From: Pelorhabdus rhamnosifermentans
GTDB taxonomy: Bacteria; Bacillota; Negativicutes; UMGS1260
Length of the DNA stretch: 64,000 nt
Direction: 5' to 3'
NCBI RefSeq assembly: GCF_018835585.1
Contig: NZ_JAHGVE010000023.1
Coordinates: 1-64,000, forward strand
Shown: positions 62,196 to 64,000 of the stretch, one piece after another
Numbering within the stretch: the stretch's first letter is position 1
Layout of the letters: each line of letters opens with the position of its first letter
Translations under genes and position numbers: made by a program
The notes under the pieces: generated by a model
Told to the model about the DNA's origin: nothing
The model's input: the letters and a program-made list of their open reading frames with translations, nothing else
Database searches by the model: none

Positions 62196-64000
62196 GTGTC
62201 AACTGCATTATTTAAGGCCACTTATGAAGGGGCAGTCATTGCCACCAGTTATGCTCAAATACTTTTGGAAAAAGCGATCAAAGAATATGGCGCCGCGACC
62301 CCGGTCAAATATCCTGATACGGCTTATCGATTGCCGGTCATTACCGCTCTTAGCGGTGAAGAAGTCGATATGCTAGGGGATTTGCCGCCGATTCTCAGTC
62401 GCATCCGATCTAGTCATATCCGGGAAGAACTGACTTTTGAGAACGCTAAGTTGAACGGTGAAGCCACTCACTATGCTGCCGAAATTATTGAAGCGTTGCG
62501 TTATCTCAATGGAGAAAAACCCGAAAAAGCGCCTTGGACCGGATTTTTGCCTGACTCAATTTTGCGAAAGTCTGGTGTGCCTCTTGTCGATGGCACCATA
62601 CCGGGGGTTGCCGTTATTATCGGCAAAGCGCGTACTTCAAAAGAAGCGGCTAAACTTATTAAAAACCTGCAGTCTAAGGGTTTGATGATTTTTTTGGTTA
62701 ATGAAATTATCGAACAACTACTAGAAGAGAATGTGAAACTCGGGGCTGATTATCTCGCTTTCCCTGTGGGAAATTTCACAGCGGCGATTCATGCCGTCAA
62801 CTTTGCTTATCGGGCCGGTTTGGCTTTTGGCGGCATTAAACCGGGGCAGCGACAGCAACAACTTGATTATCAGTGTCGCCGAGTACCCGCTTTTGTTTTA
62901 GCGTTGGGCGAATTTGATGAAGTCAAAATCGCCGCCGAACTGGGCGCCGTCGCCATGGGTTTCCCGGTGGTTACTGACCAGTCTTTGGCTGAAGAGATTC
63001 CCGACTGGTTTGTCTCTGAGCCCGATTACGACGAAATGGTTAAATTAGCACTTGAATTGCGGGGCATAAAACTCAAAATTGTTGATATTCCCGTGCCAAT
63101 CACGATTGGTCCGGCTTTTGAAGGTGAAAGTATCCGACGCTCCGATACTTACCTCGAATTTGGCGGTAATAAGACAACCGCCTTTGAATTGGTTACCATG
63201 GTTGACGCTGATGCAATTGAAGACGGCAAGATTACTGTTATCGGTCCCGAAATTACCGATGTCAAAGAAGGTGATCGTCTGCCCCTTGCCATTATGGTCA
63301 ATATTTATGGCCGCAAAATGCAGGAGGACTTCGAAGGAGTTCTTGAGCGTCGCATTCACTACTTCGTCAACTACGGTGAAGGACTTTGGCATGTGGGACA
63401 AAGAGATTTGGCGTGGCTGAGAATTAGCAAGGGAGCGGCGGCGGTAGGTTTCAAGATTCGTGATTATGGTGAAATTCTGATTGCCAAGTTAAAGTCAGAC
63501 TATCCGGCCATTGTGGATCGTGTCCAGGTTACACTCATTACCGACCAAGCTATTGTTGAAGAAAAAATCAAAATCGCTCGCAAAAAGTATGCCGCTCGCG
63601 ATGCTCGACTCAAAGGTCTCAATGACGAAGCTGTGGATACTTTCTATTCATGTATTCTTTGTCAATCTTTCGCTCCCAACCACGTTTGTATCGTAACACC
63701 CGAACGGGTTGGTTTGTGTGGAGCAGTCAGTTGGCTGGATGCCAAAGCTTCCAATGAGATTACACCTACCGGCCCGAATCAGCCGATTGAAAAAGGTGCA
63801 TGTCTGGATGCTGAAAAAGGCATGTGGCAAAACGTTAACTCCTATCTTTATAATGCTTCTAATCGTGCGCTGGAAGAAGTCAATCTCTATACGCTAATGG
63901 ACCGCCCCATGACTTCTTGCGGCTGTTTTGAGGCTATCGTAGCTATTGCGCCGGAAGCCAATGGAATTATGGTTACCACCCGGGAATTCGCCGGTGACAC
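62196..64000 (+). CDS. acsB: Acetyl-CoA synthase, incomplete at the window edge
   Basis: Open to the right end, about 601 residues visible. It starts at GTG 62196 after GGGAGGG (MSTALFKATYEGAVIATSYA). The A-cluster ligands are all present: Cys486, Cys489, Cys498 and Cys508 (SCILCQSFAPNHVC then GLCGAVSWLDA), and Cys575-Gly-Cys577 in TSCGCFEAI, which match Moorella Cys506/509/518/528 and 595/597 with a 20-residue offset. It condenses methyl, CO and CoA. Roughly 100 C-terminal residues lie outside the window. Confidence 0.95.
   Translation, partial: MSTALFKATYEGAVIATSYAQILLEKAIKEYGAATPVKYPDTAYRLPVITALSGEEVDMLGDLPPILSRIRSSHIREELTFENAKLNGEATHYAAEIIEALRYLNGEKPEKAPWTGFLPDSILRKSGVPLVDGTIPGVAVIIGKARTSKEAAKLIKNLQSKGLMIFLVNEIIEQLLEENVKLGADYLAFPVGNFTAAIHAVNFAYRAGLAFGGIKPGQRQQQLDYQCRRVPAFVLALGEFDEVKIAAELGAVAMGFPVVTDQSLAEEIPDWFVSEPDYDEMVKLALELRGIKLKIVDIPVPITIGPAFEGESIRRSDTYLEFGGNKTTAFELVTMVDADAIEDGKITVIGPEITDVKEGDRLPLAIMVNIYGRKMQEDFEGVLERRIHYFVNYGEGLWHVGQRDLAWLRISKGAAAVGFKIRDYGEILIAKLKSDYPAIVDRVQVTLITDQAIVEEKIKIARKKYAARDARLKGLNDEAVDTFYSCILCQSFAPNHVCIVTPERVGLCGAVSWLDAKASNEITPTGPNQPIEKGACLDAEKGMWQNVNSYLYNASNRALEEVNLYTLMDRPMTSCGCFEAIVAIAPEANGIMVTTREFAGD

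Noticed and set aside
1-64000. CRISPR arrays, tRNA or rRNA genes, complete insertion sequences or phage genes
   Set aside because: Looked for regularly spaced repeats, tRNA-like cloverleaves and transposase or integrase motifs; none found.

Overview
The window looks like a chromosomal segment of an acetogenic, diderm Firmicute (Negativicutes, Sporomusaceae-like). This is an inference from gene content: nearly all of the Wood-Ljungdahl pathway is here (formate dehydrogenase/hydrogenase, fhs, fchA, folD, metVF, CODH, and ACS running off the right edge), together with corrinoid methyl-transfer genes, a BioW-type biotin operon and a class C beta-lactamase. The whole segment has low-to-moderate GC and most genes carry strong Shine-Dalgarno sites.

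Left third (1-29.6 kb), general metabolism. A sigma-A promoter and two separate glycine riboswitch/terminator units lead into a tightly overlapped operon gcvT-gcvH-gcvPA-gcvPB-rSAM-rSAM-lplA-lpd. It encodes glycine cleavage plus its own lipoylation route (a LipS1/LipS2-like radical SAM pair and an LplA-family ligase). Then come a decayed PucR-type regulator joined to a 5'-truncated branched-chain amino-acid binding protein, an Fe-alcohol dehydrogenase, a small XRE regulator/membrane protein pair, an AEC transporter, divergent biotin operons (ECF-like S component-bioW-bioF; bioD-bioA) flanking two BirA boxes, an MBL hydrolase, a FliG-N-like small protein, thiM-thiE, a c-di-GMP-I riboswitch in front of a chemoreceptor, and a BlaI/BlaR1 system that appears to control an AmpC-like beta-lactamase.

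Right part (29.6-64 kb), C1 metabolism. RACo (corrinoid activator), DUF2284, a deleted second copy of RACo, and a GntR/HutC regulator precede a very long block: two HdrA/QmoB-like flavo-iron-sulfur genes, metV, metF, hdrC, a 1489-residue HdrA-GltD-HdrA fusion, mvhD/flxD, flxC, flxB, flxA, fhs, a corrinoid protein, a URO-D-type methyltransferase, fchA and folD. After a moeA 3' fragment comes a hydrogen-dependent CO2 reductase (HDCR)-type cluster hycB-hydA-fdhD-hycB-fdhF, with Cys in place of Sec. The window ends with DUF3786-cooC-acsA-acsB (acsB incomplete). Together these convert CO2/H2 or methyl groups to acetyl-CoA.

Most notable: (i) four promoters with a conserved GCAGGAA element and a TGTATATACA-type palindrome lie before RACo, gntR, the metVF/hdr/flx/fhs block and the CODH/ACS block. 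This suggests a single GntR-family regulator for the acetogenesis/demethylation regulon. (ii) metVF sits with hdrC, a giant HdrA-GltD-HdrA flavoprotein and a full flxABCD set, but no hdrB. This predicts an NAD(P)H-coupled, possibly bifurcating methylene-THF reductase of unusual architecture. (iii) The DNA before gntR is a promoter-plus-gene duplicate of RACo with an internal deletion, and it carries a perfect 17-bp hairpin absent from the parent copy.
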